Source: Pedobacter sp. BS3
Lineage (GTDB): Bacteria; Bacteroidota; Bacteroidia; Sphingobacteriales; Sphingobacteriaceae
NCBI RefSeq assembly: GCF_008274585.1
Contig: NZ_VTRT01000007.1
Location: forward strand, 124,001-188,000
Direction of reading: 5' to 3'
Length of the DNA: 64,000 nucleotides
Each line of letters opens with the position of its first letter. Position 1 is the first letter of the stretch. Both the position numbers and the translations under genes were made by a program. Of the stretch, positions 1 through 7,451 are shown in pieces. The notes beneath the pieces were generated by a model, which saw only the letters and a list, made by a program, of their open reading frames with translations, searched no databases and was not told where the DNA came from.

Positions 1-1
1 A

Positions 2-208
2 ATATTTGCCGGACAAAATATAGCGCTATACCTAAAGGCTGCTAACAGTACTAAGTCAAACGGTAATGTGTCTTTATATATCGAAAGCGGCGGCATTATA
101 TGGAATGCCGCTGCTATACAACACATAAACGATGCCGGGGTAAGTACAAGCGACGTACAATACGTTTGCCGCCATAACACTACAGGAAAACTTTATAGAC
201 GTTCATAA
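2..208 (+). CDS. Partial phage-type protein of unknown function (3' end)
   Basis: The reading frame is open from the window edge to the TAA at 206-208, giving the last 68 residues of a protein whose start lies outside the window. The visible part contains LYLKAANSTKSNGNVSLYIE and ends in TGKLYRRS. I do not recognise a family. The polar, small-residue composition would suit a phage structural or fibre protein, but that is only inference. Its stop codon overlaps the next start (TAATG), so the two are probably translated together. Confidence 0.5.
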   Translation: MFAGQNIALYLKAANSTKSNGNVSLYIESGGIIWNAAAIQHINDAGVSTSDVQYVCRHNTTGKLYRRS

Positions 209-540
209 TGGAAACAAAAAAAATAGCAATTAACCTCAACGAGGTTGAGGTTAAAGACCTAAACGGGCAGCTTTTCAAAATAGAAGATTTAGCTAAAAAT
301 ACAGCCAATAAAATATTTATGGCAGCTTCTACCATAGAGGTAAGCGACATTGCCCGCACGTTGCACAAAGGTGAAACCGCCAACGTAACCGAGCAGGAGT
401 TAGAAGAAATTTTAACGATTGTGCAGTTAGCGGCCTATTACAAGCCGTGGGTGCAAACCCAAATCACAGAATATTTATCAAAAAAATATCAACAAATCAA
501 AAAACAGGAGGAAACAAAAAATGGCAAGGACAAACACTAA
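208..540 (+). CDS. Hypothetical phage-type protein, 110 aa
   Basis: The ATG at 208 overlaps the stop of the upstream gene by one base, which supports this start. The product is a soluble, mostly helical, charged protein with a short beta-like start (KKIAINLNEVEVKDLNG), a middle rich in Ala/Glu/Leu, and a very basic Lys/Gln-rich C-terminus. No signal peptide, membrane segment or known motif is visible. The 3' end overlaps the next gene by 20 bases in another frame. It sits in a compact string of small ORFs ending in a Mom-type gene, which suggests a prophage accessory or late gene. Function unknown. Confidence 0.55.
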   Translation: METKKIAINLNEVEVKDLNGQLFKIEDLAKNTANKIFMAASTIEVSDIARTLHKGETANVTEQELEEILTIVQLAAYYKPWVQTQITEYLSKKYQQIKKQEETKNGKDKH

Positions 541-805
541 AATCGTAAGCAAATATTACGATAACATGCAGCAAGATAGCTGGAATTTAGGTTTTGAGTA
601 CGAAAGCGAAAACGGCAACCCGCCCTCGGCAATTAAGGCACAGGGCGCCAAGCAGCAACAAACGGTATTTATCAATAAGGCAAACAACCAGGTGCAAGTA
701 ATCTTTTCAAACGGAGAATACGATGCCGATTTAGTGGCCGCCGTTGCAGCCGAGTTTACAGCCATTGCCGCACAATTCGCACCCGAACCGGTAGAGGGGG
801 AATAA
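521..805 (+). CDS. Hypothetical phage-type protein, 94 aa
   Basis: The start ATG at 521 is set by a textbook AGGAGG at 506-511, nine bases upstream. Such a strong ribosome site is rare in Bacteroidota chromosomes and fits a phage gene. The product is acidic at its C-terminus (PEPVEGE). It has a Gln/Asn-rich middle and a predicted Ala-rich helix (DADLVAAVAAEFTAIAAQF). There is no secretion signal and no recognisable domain. The stop is followed at once by an A-tract and the inverted-repeat region before the mom-like gene. Function unknown. Confidence 0.55.
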   Translation: MARTNTKIVSKYYDNMQQDSWNLGFEYESENGNPPSAIKAQGAKQQQTVFINKANNQVQVIFSNGEYDADLVAAVAAEFTAIAAQFAPEPVEGE

Positions 806-822
806 AAAAAGCCCCTGACTTT

Positions 823-932
823 GTTTGCCTATGTTTCTGACGCAGTAGGCAAACAATAAAGGTACGGACATACCAAGCCAAGGGCTAAGGCCTTTGTGTT
901 AGGTATGTCCGTACCTTTTTTATTGCGTCAGA
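823..932 (+). promoter_or_regulatory. Nested inverted repeats upstream of the mom-like gene
   Basis: Three perfect arm pairs can be read. (a) 823-831 pairs with 846-854 (9 bp). (b) 858-874 pairs with 902-918 (17 bp including GGTACGGACATACC), followed by a T-run, so it could act as an intrinsic terminator with a 27-base loop. (c) 836-844 (TCTGACGCA) pairs with 924-932. Arm (c) lies in the loop of (a), so (c) would make a pseudoknot or an alternative fold. The region ends 20 bases before the ATG at 953. It could terminate the upstream genes, control translation of mom, or both. Phage Mu mom is known to be controlled through a translation-blocking RNA structure; a parallel here is inference. Confidence 0.55.
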
Positions 933-952
933 GCCACAAATATAAAATACCT

Positions 953-1687
953 ATGGAAGATTTAATAATAAAGAAAAGTACGTCTGGTTTGGGCGAATTG
1001 CTTATAAAGCCAGTTGCTAAACAGTTAGCAAAAGAATTGACAATAAAAAATCATTACAGTCATAAATGGAATGACGGCAGCTTTGGGGTCTATAATTTCG
1101 GGATATTTAAAGCCGACCAACCGGATGACTGCTTAGGCGTTGCCGTTTATGGTTATATGAAAAACGTCAAAGCCCGGATATTTGAACACCCAAACCCGGC
1201 GGCGTGGATGTGTGAGTTAAACAGAATGTGGATAGCCGATGTATTGGGCAAAAATGCCGAAACTGTTTTAATATCGGCATCTATTAAGCTATTGCGCCGG
1301 ATAAATAAAAATATAGTTGCGGTACAGAGCTTCGCCGATGGCCGGTTAGGCGCCGGAACAATCTACAAGGCGGCAAACTTTCAGTATTACGGCTACCACT
1401 GGACAAAGTTTGTTGTCAATCAGCGCACCGAGCAAATATTAACCAATACAACCTCGGCTACTGGTTACCTGCGTTCAAACATAGCCTATATAATAGGCGA
1501 CTTAAAAACGTTTCAAGTTAAAACATACCGATATATTTACCCACTATGTAAACGGTTTAAGTTCAGCAAAAAGCCGCAACCTTACCCGCAATATGAAAAG
1601 GGTATGCACCCGACAGAATGGAATAGGGACATAGTTAAAGTAAAACAAAATATTATAGCGCTGTTGGATAAAGTACCTTATAAGTAA
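953..1687 (+). CDS. mom: Mom-family DNA adenine modification protein
   Basis: In phage Mu, Mom is a GNAT-fold protein that converts adenine in phage DNA to a carbamoylmethylated form, protecting it from host restriction. This 244-residue protein shows two family-like landmarks. Near the N-terminus is NHYSHKW, followed by a GVYNFGIF strand. In the middle is CELNRMWIAD, then a helix and QSFADGRLGAGTIYKAANF with YYGYHW. No signal peptide is seen. The ATG at 953 is preferred; GTG 896 and ATG 905 are in frame but would start inside the 858-918 stem-loop. The C-terminal 70 residues are very basic (CKRFKFSKKPQPYPQYEKG), fitting DNA contact. The upstream inverted repeats may regulate it. The family call rests on remembered motifs, not a search. 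Confidence 0.75.
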   Translation: MEDLIIKKSTSGLGELLIKPVAKQLAKELTIKNHYSHKWNDGSFGVYNFGIFKADQPDDCLGVAVYGYMKNVKARIFEHPNPAAWMCELNRMWIADVLGKNAETVLISASIKLLRRINKNIVAVQSFADGRLGAGTIYKAANFQYYGYHWTKFVVNQRTEQILTNTTSATGYLRSNIAYIIGDLKTFQVKTYRYIYPLCKRFKFSKKPQPYPQYEKGMHPTEWNRDIVKVKQNIIALLDKVPYK

Positions 1688-2070
1688 TCCCCGGAAATGC
1701 TTATTTGAATAGGTCAGAAAAAAGATAGTTGCTTACAGGGCTTAAAAATGTGCTTAGGTGTTCAAATTTTCAGCATCTGCCATTTTTAAACCCTTTTTTA
1801 TTTGCTATTTGGGATAGTTCGCACTTTAATTAAAGTACTTTTAAAGCCATTTGAAAAGGGTATTAAAACCGTTTAAAATTGGTACATTCGGTTTTGATAT
1901 TTTGTTAAATTTTTGGCACATGTAGTTTTGCCGATTTTAAGCTGTTTCACCCATCAGAACAGGAATTATTATGGAGATTTTAATTACTTAAAAAATTTAA
2001 AAAGATTATTTATTTATAATATTTTTTAAATAACTTTACGGTCAGTGTTTAGTTGATAATAAAAAACTAT
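1688..2070. other. AT-rich intergenic region, possible prophage/host boundary
   Basis: No credible gene is present. The stretch 1790-1910 is AT-rich with repeated TTTAAA/AAAGTA-like words and no perfect repeat. A TAACTTTA (2031-2038) followed by CGGT lies 33 bases before the ATG at 2071. It matches seven of eight positions of the Bacteroidota -7 box TAnnTTTG and is a possible promoter for the next gene. No matching -33 TTTG is at the usual distance. No target duplication or attachment site could be defined. Confidence 0.35.
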
Positions 2071-3246
2071 ATGAAGAAACTTGCCGTATGTTGTGTGTTT
2101 ACTATAGCTGCTTGTGCTTTTGTACAGGCACAAAATCTTTCTCCCGAACAAAATCAGGCTTTAATAAAAACCAAACAGGGAAGTATTGTAGAGCTTCCCG
2201 GACTGTTATCCGAAGACTTACCTTCAATTCCCTATCATAAAATAGTATTACCCGGTCCGCAATATATTATATCCGATGATCCGGAGTATATCCGGGTTCC
2301 GGAAGGTATAGCGTTAAAAGAAGTAGTGCAACCCGGTCGTGTAAGACTGTATACTTATAATGTGAACGGAGTCAAAGAGCCAGAAAAGATGGATCGTAAA
2401 ATAACCACGGTTATAAAAAATCTTGGTTCCGGCGATCTGCATATCCGTATGCTGAAATATGCTTCGCAAAAACCCAGCGCTAATTATTTTCAGATAGGCA
2501 AGCAGGGACTCGCTGATTATTTCGCATCGCAGGGTGATAAAAAAATCCGAACTGTTAAAGCGGGAGAAGCTGTTCCGCTGGATGAAAAACTGGAAAAGAA
2601 CATTGTAAAATATGATGAGCTGGTACATGGATTTTATGAGTTTGTTATTGACCAGCCGGCAGAAATTTATGTGCTGCAAACCGACCCGAAAACATACGGG
2701 CCGGATGCGCTTAAAAAGAATATTTCGGTTTTGCCGCCCAAAAGTAAAAGCGGCGCCGGTCGTGGGTTGTATGGGATAAGTAATTATAAGGTTTTAACAG
2801 ACAATATCCTGGATACTAAAAACGGAATCACTGCGCTTGTATTGGCGGATGGTAAAACCGATAACTGGGTAACCGGCTTCGAAGGCACTACTGGTCAGCA
2901 ATCGAAACTTGTGGGCAATTACGGAGTAATGTACAACATTGAGCTGAAATGGAAGAGCAGCGATGGCAAAGGCCTGGCATTGGTAACCTGGAATGCACGT
3001 TCTGCGAATAGCCAGTGGTGTAACGGTATGGCTGCAACGATGGTAATTGATAAAGGGATTTATAATGGTGGTATTGTAAAGCTACCCTCAGATCGTTTAA
3101 CAACCAAAGGTGCTCCCGAAGCGGTTGTGGTGCAAGTGTTTAAACCGGCTGGTGGTGAAGAACAGACTATTCATATAACGTATTCCCCGCCTGGAGCTTC
3201 ATGTTTGCCTACACCGTTAATATTTATCCCGGTTGACCTTAAATAA
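2071..3246 (+). CDS. Secreted protein of unclear family, 391 aa
   Basis: ATG 2071 is chosen over TTG 2053 because it begins a clean signal peptide (MKKLAVCCVFTIAACAFVQA, cut before Q). The mature protein is all-beta in appearance with two regions. Residues about 30-220 contain PGRVRLYTYNVNG and DELVHGFYEFVID. Residues about 245-391 contain a Trp/Gly-rich domain (NWVTGFEGTTG, ELKWKSSDG). I recall similar N-terminal text in proteins labelled copper amine oxidase N-terminal-like, but I cannot confirm this and see no catalytic motif. It lies 21 bases upstream of an esterase gene on the same strand, so the two are probably cotranscribed. A role near the cell surface in glycan use is inference from context. 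Confidence 0.6.
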   Translation: MKKLAVCCVFTIAACAFVQAQNLSPEQNQALIKTKQGSIVELPGLLSEDLPSIPYHKIVLPGPQYIISDDPEYIRVPEGIALKEVVQPGRVRLYTYNVNGVKEPEKMDRKITTVIKNLGSGDLHIRMLKYASQKPSANYFQIGKQGLADYFASQGDKKIRTVKAGEAVPLDEKLEKNIVKYDELVHGFYEFVIDQPAEIYVLQTDPKTYGPDALKKNISVLPPKSKSGAGRGLYGISNYKVLTDNILDTKNGITALVLADGKTDNWVTGFEGTTGQQSKLVGNYGVMYNIELKWKSSDGKGLALVTWNARSANSQWCNGMAATMVIDKGIYNGGIVKLPSDRLTTKGAPEAVVVQVFKPAGGEEQTIHITYSPPGASCLPTPLIFIPVDLK

Positions 3247-3267
3247 TCCGGGAGTTACTATCCGTTA

Positions 3268-4077
3268 ATGAAAAAGCTGCTTACTTCTTGTGCTTTATTA
3301 CTGGTAACCCGTTTAACTGTTGCCCAGCAAACCTTACTGATTGCATCCCCAAATCTGAAAACAACGGATAGTATCTGGGTTTTTAAGCCATCGATATATC
3401 GTCCAGATAAAAAATATCCTGCTGTTTTTCTGCTTCATGGGCATTCGGCTAATTATAAATCATGGAACAAACTGGCAAACCTGCAGCAGTTGGCTGATAA
3501 ATACCAGTTTGTAATTATCTGCCCGGACGGGTTAAAGAAAAGCTGGTATATCAATTCTCCTAACCCTGACAGCACCCAGTATGAATCTTTTTTCATGAAA
3601 GAGCTGCTTCCAAAAGTAAAATCCACATACAGTCTGGACACTACCAGATTGTTTATTACGGGAGCCAGTATGGGTGGATATGGAGCTATGTGGCTGTTTT
3701 TGCGTCATCCGGGTGTTTTTTTAAGTGCAGGAAGCACTTCGGGCGTGCTGGATCTGCATTATTCGGCATTCAGAAAAACCACCATTGCATGGCTTTTAGG
3801 GGCATATTCAGAAAGTAATAAAGCGTTTGAAGAGTATTCGCCGGTAAACCTGCTGAAAAATATTGCCGGAATGAATAAGTGGATCATCTTTGATACGGGC
3901 ACTGAAGATTATCTGTACATCACCAGCCGGAAATTCAGGGAAAAATGCGATGCCCTGAAAATCAAGGCAACCTACATTGCGCAGCCCGGTGGCCACACCG
4001 GCGGTTACTGGAGCAAATCAATTCTAAGGCATTTTGAATTTTTTGCCGAACGGGCTGCCGAAGTAACTCGCAGGTAA
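3268..4077 (+). CDS. Secreted esterase, alpha/beta-hydrolase (esterase D/feruloyl esterase-like)
   Basis: This is a 269-residue exported hydrolase of the putative-esterase family (PF00756 type), whose members cleave acyl or feruloyl esters or thioesters. The signal peptide is MKKLLTSCALLLVTRLTVAQ. The core has the family signs: FLLHGHSANYKSW (oxyanion-hole region, about 54-66), and the nucleophile elbow GASMGGYG with Ser134. The likely catalytic Asp is Asp214 (DTGTEDYLY) and the likely His is His243 (PGGHTGGYW). It follows the secreted protein at 2071 with a 21-base gap and ends 8 bases from the convergent ROK gene. It may deacylate the glycan handled by the neighbouring SusC/D operon, but the substrate cannot be told from sequence. 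Confidence 0.85.
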   Translation: MKKLLTSCALLLVTRLTVAQQTLLIASPNLKTTDSIWVFKPSIYRPDKKYPAVFLLHGHSANYKSWNKLANLQQLADKYQFVIICPDGLKKSWYINSPNPDSTQYESFFMKELLPKVKSTYSLDTTRLFITGASMGGYGAMWLFLRHPGVFLSAGSTSGVLDLHYSAFRKTTIAWLLGAYSESNKAFEEYSPVNLLKNIAGMNKWIIFDTGTEDYLYITSRKFREKCDALKIKATYIAQPGGHTGGYWSKSILRHFEFFAERAAEVTRR

Positions 4078-4085
4078 CGGGCAAT

Positions 4086-5300
4086 TTAAGCCTGTATCAG
4101 CAGGCGGTTTCGTACCAGCAGGCAGCCACCGATCACTCCGGCTTTCTCTCCAAGTTTTGATGTTTTTAACTGCGTATCGTTATTGACCAGGCTGAGTGAA
4201 TATTTATTAATAGCACTCTTGATCGGCAAACGGATGTATTCGCCGGTGGTAGCCAGGCTGCCGCCCAGAATCACCAGTTCGGGATTAAAGATATTAATAA
4301 GCAAAGCGATACCACGGCCCAGCTTTTCGCCTACTTCGGCAATCAGCTCAATTGCCAAAACATCATCGTTCTTGGCAGCATCGATAATATCTTCCAGCGA
4401 AATGGTCTCCGGGCTTTTCTGTGATAGTAAAGAGGTTGAACCATCAAGAAGCTTTTCTTTGAGCTTACGTATCAGTGCTCTTCCCGAAGCTTCGGTTTCC
4501 AGGCATCCTTTTTTGCCGCAATGACATAATATCTCGTTATTAAATAACGGAATATGCCCAAACTCACCGGCAAAACCCGATTTGCCATAATAAACCTGGC
4601 TGTTGATCATAATGCCCATTCCCAAACCATAGTCCAGGTTCAGGAAAAGTACATTCTTTTCTTCGTTAACAATGCCGGCCATAAACTCACCATAGGCCAT
4701 TGCCCTGGAGTCATTTTCAAGATAAACCCGTAAACCAAGATTCGTTTCAATAACGCGGCTAAGCGGTTCCTCATCAAAATGGAAAAAGCTGTAGCTGTAG
4801 CCGGTTGCATAATTTATCCGGCCTGACAGGTTTAAACCGACACCCAATATTTTATCCTTCGGAATCGGGGCTCCGGATATGAAATTACTGATGAGCTGGC
4901 ATAACTCCTCCAACGATTCCTTATTATTACTAAGTGTATATGGGATATTATTTGCCAGCTGAACCAGGTTTTTTTGCAAATCGATAAGACCGATATTAAT
5001 ATGGTTCTGCTTTACATCAACACCCAGGAAAAAGCCCGACTCGGGTACAAGTCCGTATAAATTGGGTTTTCGTCCTCCGGTTGATTCTATTTTACCGTAA
5101 TCCTTAACCAGGCCGTCGGCCATCAGGTCATTTAATAAGTTGTTTACCTTGGGGGCGCTCAGGTTAAGCTCTTTACACAGATCGGCTATGGTGCAACTGC
5201 CCGAATTGGCAAAATAAGCAATGATGTTTTTCTTTAGGGCCGCATTTTTATACGCAACACCCGAGATGTTTTCATTATTCAGTTCTTCAAAAAAGGTCAT
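4086..5300 (-). CDS. ROK-family transcriptional regulator (NagC/XylR-like)
   Basis: ROK regulators join a winged-helix DNA-binding domain to a sugar-kinase-like domain and repress sugar operons until a sugar or sugar phosphate binds. Here residues about 20-75 are the helix-turn-helix (CTIADLCKELNLSAPKVNNL), followed by a GGRKP wing. From residue 91 the kinase-like fold begins (FLGVDVKQ). The ENDSRA motif places Asp197 at the usual catalytic spot. The ROK zinc site is complete: His249 (GEFGHIP) and Cys259/261/266 (CHCGKKGCLE). The gene is divergent from the operon starting at 5518 with a shared 217-base AT-rich spacer, so it most likely controls that operon. NagC-like ligands are amino sugars, which fits the operon, but ligand identity is inference. 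Confidence 0.9.
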   Translation of the reverse strand: MTFFEELNNENISGVAYKNAALKKNIIAYFANSGSCTIADLCKELNLSAPKVNNLLNDLMADGLVKDYGKIESTGGRKPNLYGLVPESGFFLGVDVKQNHINIGLIDLQKNLVQLANNIPYTLSNNKESLEELCQLISNFISGAPIPKDKILGVGLNLSGRINYATGYSYSFFHFDEEPLSRVIETNLGLRVYLENDSRAMAYGEFMAGIVNEEKNVLFLNLDYGLGMGIMINSQVYYGKSGFAGEFGHIPLFNNEILCHCGKKGCLETEASGRALIRKLKEKLLDGSTSLLSQKSPETISLEDIIDAAKNDDVLAIELIAEVGEKLGRGIALLINIFNPELVILGGSLATTGEYIRLPIKSAINKYSLSLVNNDTQLKTSKLGEKAGVIGGCLLVRNRLLIQA

Positions 5301-5517
5301 TAGGTATCAATTTCTACCTCTAAATATCGGTAAGCAAATCGATTTAAAAAAATTTTAACAACTAATCTTTTGATTTTATCATGCCTTAAATACGGTTATT
5401 AGTAATTTTTCATCCTTATAAAATTCCATATAAATTTATTATTTAAAAAATATTTGATAATTATTAATTTTTTTAAAAAAGTATTTATATTTACGGTATG
5501 CAAAATATTAAGCGCTC
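5301..5517. promoter_or_regulatory. Divergent promoter region for the ROK gene and the sugar operon
   Basis: This very AT-rich spacer lies between two divergent genes. TATATTTA (5486-5493) followed by CGGT is a near match to the Bacteroidota -7 box, 24 bases before the ATG at 5518. The same TTTACGGT word follows the -7-like box before the gene at 2071, so both may share a promoter type or operator. A TTTG at 5453-5456 is too far upstream (29 bases) to be a standard -33 element. No clear ROK operator palindrome was found by eye. Confidence 0.4.
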
Positions 5518-6525
5518 ATGAAGAAACGCTATCCTTATATGCTCATAGGCATGTTGGTTATCTCTGCATCGCTTGGATGTAAAAAAAGCCGCACGGGGAA
5601 CTATCGCCCTGAAATTCCGGTAATAAAAATAGATTCAACACCGTTAATTGATCTGCCGGCTTACTGGAAAAAGGATGTTAGCCGGATGGCTGGTTTTCCC
5701 AATGGTATTCAGGTATATCAGGCTAATACATTATATAGTAGTAAAAGTCTGGTAGCTTATGCTATAGTGTTTGATCCGCTGCGTGTTGAGTTTAAGCCGG
5801 TTGTTGCTCAGGAGAATAAAAAACCAAGCACTTTCTATTCGGCGGAGCCGGGCGCTTTTGCATGCATAAATGCCGGGTTTTTTGGAACCAATGCATCCTA
5901 TAGCCTGGTGCTTTATAATAATGTTGTCGGCTCGGTTAACATAAAGTCCTTAACCCGGACATACAACGGAGCTAATGCTACGTATTATCCAACTCGTGGA
6001 GCATTAGGTATTACTACTGATGGAGTACCGGATATAAGCTGGATTTATCACGTCGGATCAGGCAACGGTACAATTTATGCTTACCCTGCGCCAAGTCCTA
6101 ATGATGTAACTAAGGCACCACAGGCTGTGCCAACGGCTACTTTTCCGTCAGGTGGTAAAATTTGGGATGCAGTAAACGCTGTTGGAGGTTCGCCGGTATT
6201 GATAAAGAACGGTACTGTAACTATTACCGATACCGAGGAATTAATAGTGATCGATAATACCTCGTCAAGGGCCCGTTCGGCAATAGGATATACGGCAAAC
6301 GGTAAGATGCTCATTGTAGCTGTAGAAGGAAATAATCCGGCAGGAGGAACAGGTTTAAACCTTTCAGAGCTTGCCCAGTTGATGAAAGATATGGGATGTG
6401 TAGGCGCTTTAAACTTAGATGGCGGTGGCTCAACTGATTTAATTATTAATGGTAAACAAACGGTACGTCCGTCTGATGGATCAGAGCGGGCAGTAATGAG
6501 TGCAGTAATACTAAAAAGTAAATAA
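5518..6525 (+). CDS. Phosphodiester glycosidase family lipoprotein (NAGPA domain)
   Basis: The NAGPA/phosphodiester glycosidase domain (PF09992 type) in animals removes GlcNAc from GlcNAc-1-phospho-mannose; bacterial members are thought to cleave sugar-1-phosphodiester links. The N-terminus is a lipoprotein signal with Cys21 (SASLGC). The 335-residue protein then shows the family landmarks in order: ACINAGFFG, RGALGI, NAVGGSPVLI, SAIGYTANGKMLIVAVEG, a GLNLSELAQLMKDMG helix, then LNLDGGGST and AVMSAVIL at the end. It is the first gene of a tight 12-gene operon. Presumably it is anchored to the outer or inner membrane and acts on a phosphodiester-linked glycan. This is the strongest clue to the operon's substrate. 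Confidence 0.85.
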   Translation: MKKRYPYMLIGMLVISASLGCKKSRTGNYRPEIPVIKIDSTPLIDLPAYWKKDVSRMAGFPNGIQVYQANTLYSSKSLVAYAIVFDPLRVEFKPVVAQENKKPSTFYSAEPGAFACINAGFFGTNASYSLVLYNNVVGSVNIKSLTRTYNGANATYYPTRGALGITTDGVPDISWIYHVGSGNGTIYAYPAPSPNDVTKAPQAVPTATFPSGGKIWDAVNAVGGSPVLIKNGTVTITDTEELIVIDNTSSRARSAIGYTANGKMLIVAVEGNNPAGGTGLNLSELAQLMKDMGCVGALNLDGGGSTDLIINGKQTVRPSDGSERAVMSAVILKSK

Positions 6526-6535
6526 GGATTGTGAT

Positions 6536-7429
6536 ATGACGAAGGCGAAATCGCTTAAACTAACGTGCTTAATGCTGTTGCTGCTGGCCAGTTCGTTAGC
6601 CTGTACTAAAGAAAAAGGGGCCGTTGATGGAAATAGTGCTGCGGAAGATAATTATGCCACATTTTTTGACGATGAAGTCCGACCTGCAGCGTCTCAACCC
6701 TGTTTCAGTGGTGCTTTTTACAGAAAAATAGTTTCCAGCAAAGATAAGTGGCTGGGAATAGGCGGTACAGTACGCTTACCCGATATGGTCTTTGATCAGT
6801 CACGTAAAAATCCGGCCAAACTGGGTCAGTATTTAGATAACCCGTCGGTATACCTGGGTGGAAATATGAACGGACAGGAAACCGATATCGGTTTAACCTG
6901 GGAAGTGATTAAAGATGAGCAGGGAAATGTATCGGCCGACAGGCGGGCATTCCGGCCATTTTTAAGGCGAACTGCTTATTCCGGTCAGGATGCAGCTTAC
7001 CAGAATGCGCCTGCCCAAAGTGATTATTACTGGTATCCCGGCGATGAAGTGACCCTGTCTGTACGGGTAGTTGCTGATGGAAAGATCAGGTTTACGATTG
7101 ATGGGGCAGGTAAGCACTTTGAAACAGATTTTGATTGTGCCGGGTTCCGGTTAAACAGCATGGGCGAATTTAAGCGGGTAAACGCTATTGACCAGGTTGC
7201 TAATGAGGGTAAACCTGCACAGCCAACAAAAACCCGTGTGGAACACGCGGTTTGGAAAGCAACAAATCTGTTTCGCCGGGAGCAGGGTAAAGTGCTCACT
7301 GTGCCGTTGCACGATAAACGGTTTACCGATATGCGATGCCCTTCGGCGGATAATTTCAGTATAACGGCAAGTAATCAGGACAAAAAAGTAGGTGGCGAGT
7401 CCATTGATATTAATGGCGCCGGATATTAA
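6536..7429 (+). CDS. Lipoprotein of unknown function, 297 aa
   Basis: The signal sequence ends in a lipobox (SSLAC, Cys23), so the protein should be lipidated. The mature part has no family that I recognise. It is rich in aromatic and Gly residues with alternating beta-like segments (SVYLGGNMNGQETDIGLTWE, DYYWYPGDEVTLSVRVVADG, KIRFTIDGAGKHFET), a pattern typical of a beta-sandwich carbohydrate-binding protein. It starts 10 bases after the phosphodiester glycosidase and ends 22 bases before the FAD oxidoreductase, so it belongs to the same operon. A role as a surface glycan-binding protein is inference. Confidence 0.65.
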   Translation: MTKAKSLKLTCLMLLLLASSLACTKEKGAVDGNSAAEDNYATFFDDEVRPAASQPCFSGAFYRKIVSSKDKWLGIGGTVRLPDMVFDQSRKNPAKLGQYLDNPSVYLGGNMNGQETDIGLTWEVIKDEQGNVSADRRAFRPFLRRTAYSGQDAAYQNAPAQSDYYWYPGDEVTLSVRVVADGKIRFTIDGAGKHFETDFDCAGFRLNSMGEFKRVNAIDQVANEGKPAQPTKTRVEHAVWKATNLFRREQGKVLTVPLHDKRFTDMRCPSADNFSITASNQDKKVGGESIDINGAGY

Positions 7430-7451
7430 GGTTTAATAACAACGTATCATT

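Larger units (their letters stand above)
1..1690. mobile_element. Edge of a prophage-like segment (cut by window start)
   Basis: Three short, overlapping same-strand ORFs of no cellular family are followed by a Mom-family DNA-modification gene. Junctions are phage-like: a TAATG stop/start overlap at 206-210 and a 20-base overlap at 521-540. The gene at 521 has a full AGGAGG Shine-Dalgarno (506-511), unusual for Bacteroidota host genes. In phage Mu, mom is the last gene at the right end of the genome. By analogy, this could be the right end of a transposable prophage lying leftward of the window. I could not see a defined end, target-site duplication or integrase here, so the boundary near 1690 is a guess. 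Confidence 0.5.

Noticed and set aside
1688-2070. Precise right end of a Mu-like prophage with transposase-binding repeats.
   Set aside because: TTTAAA-rich words are present but no consistent binding-site repeat, terminal CA with partner end, or 5-bp duplication can be verified without the other end.
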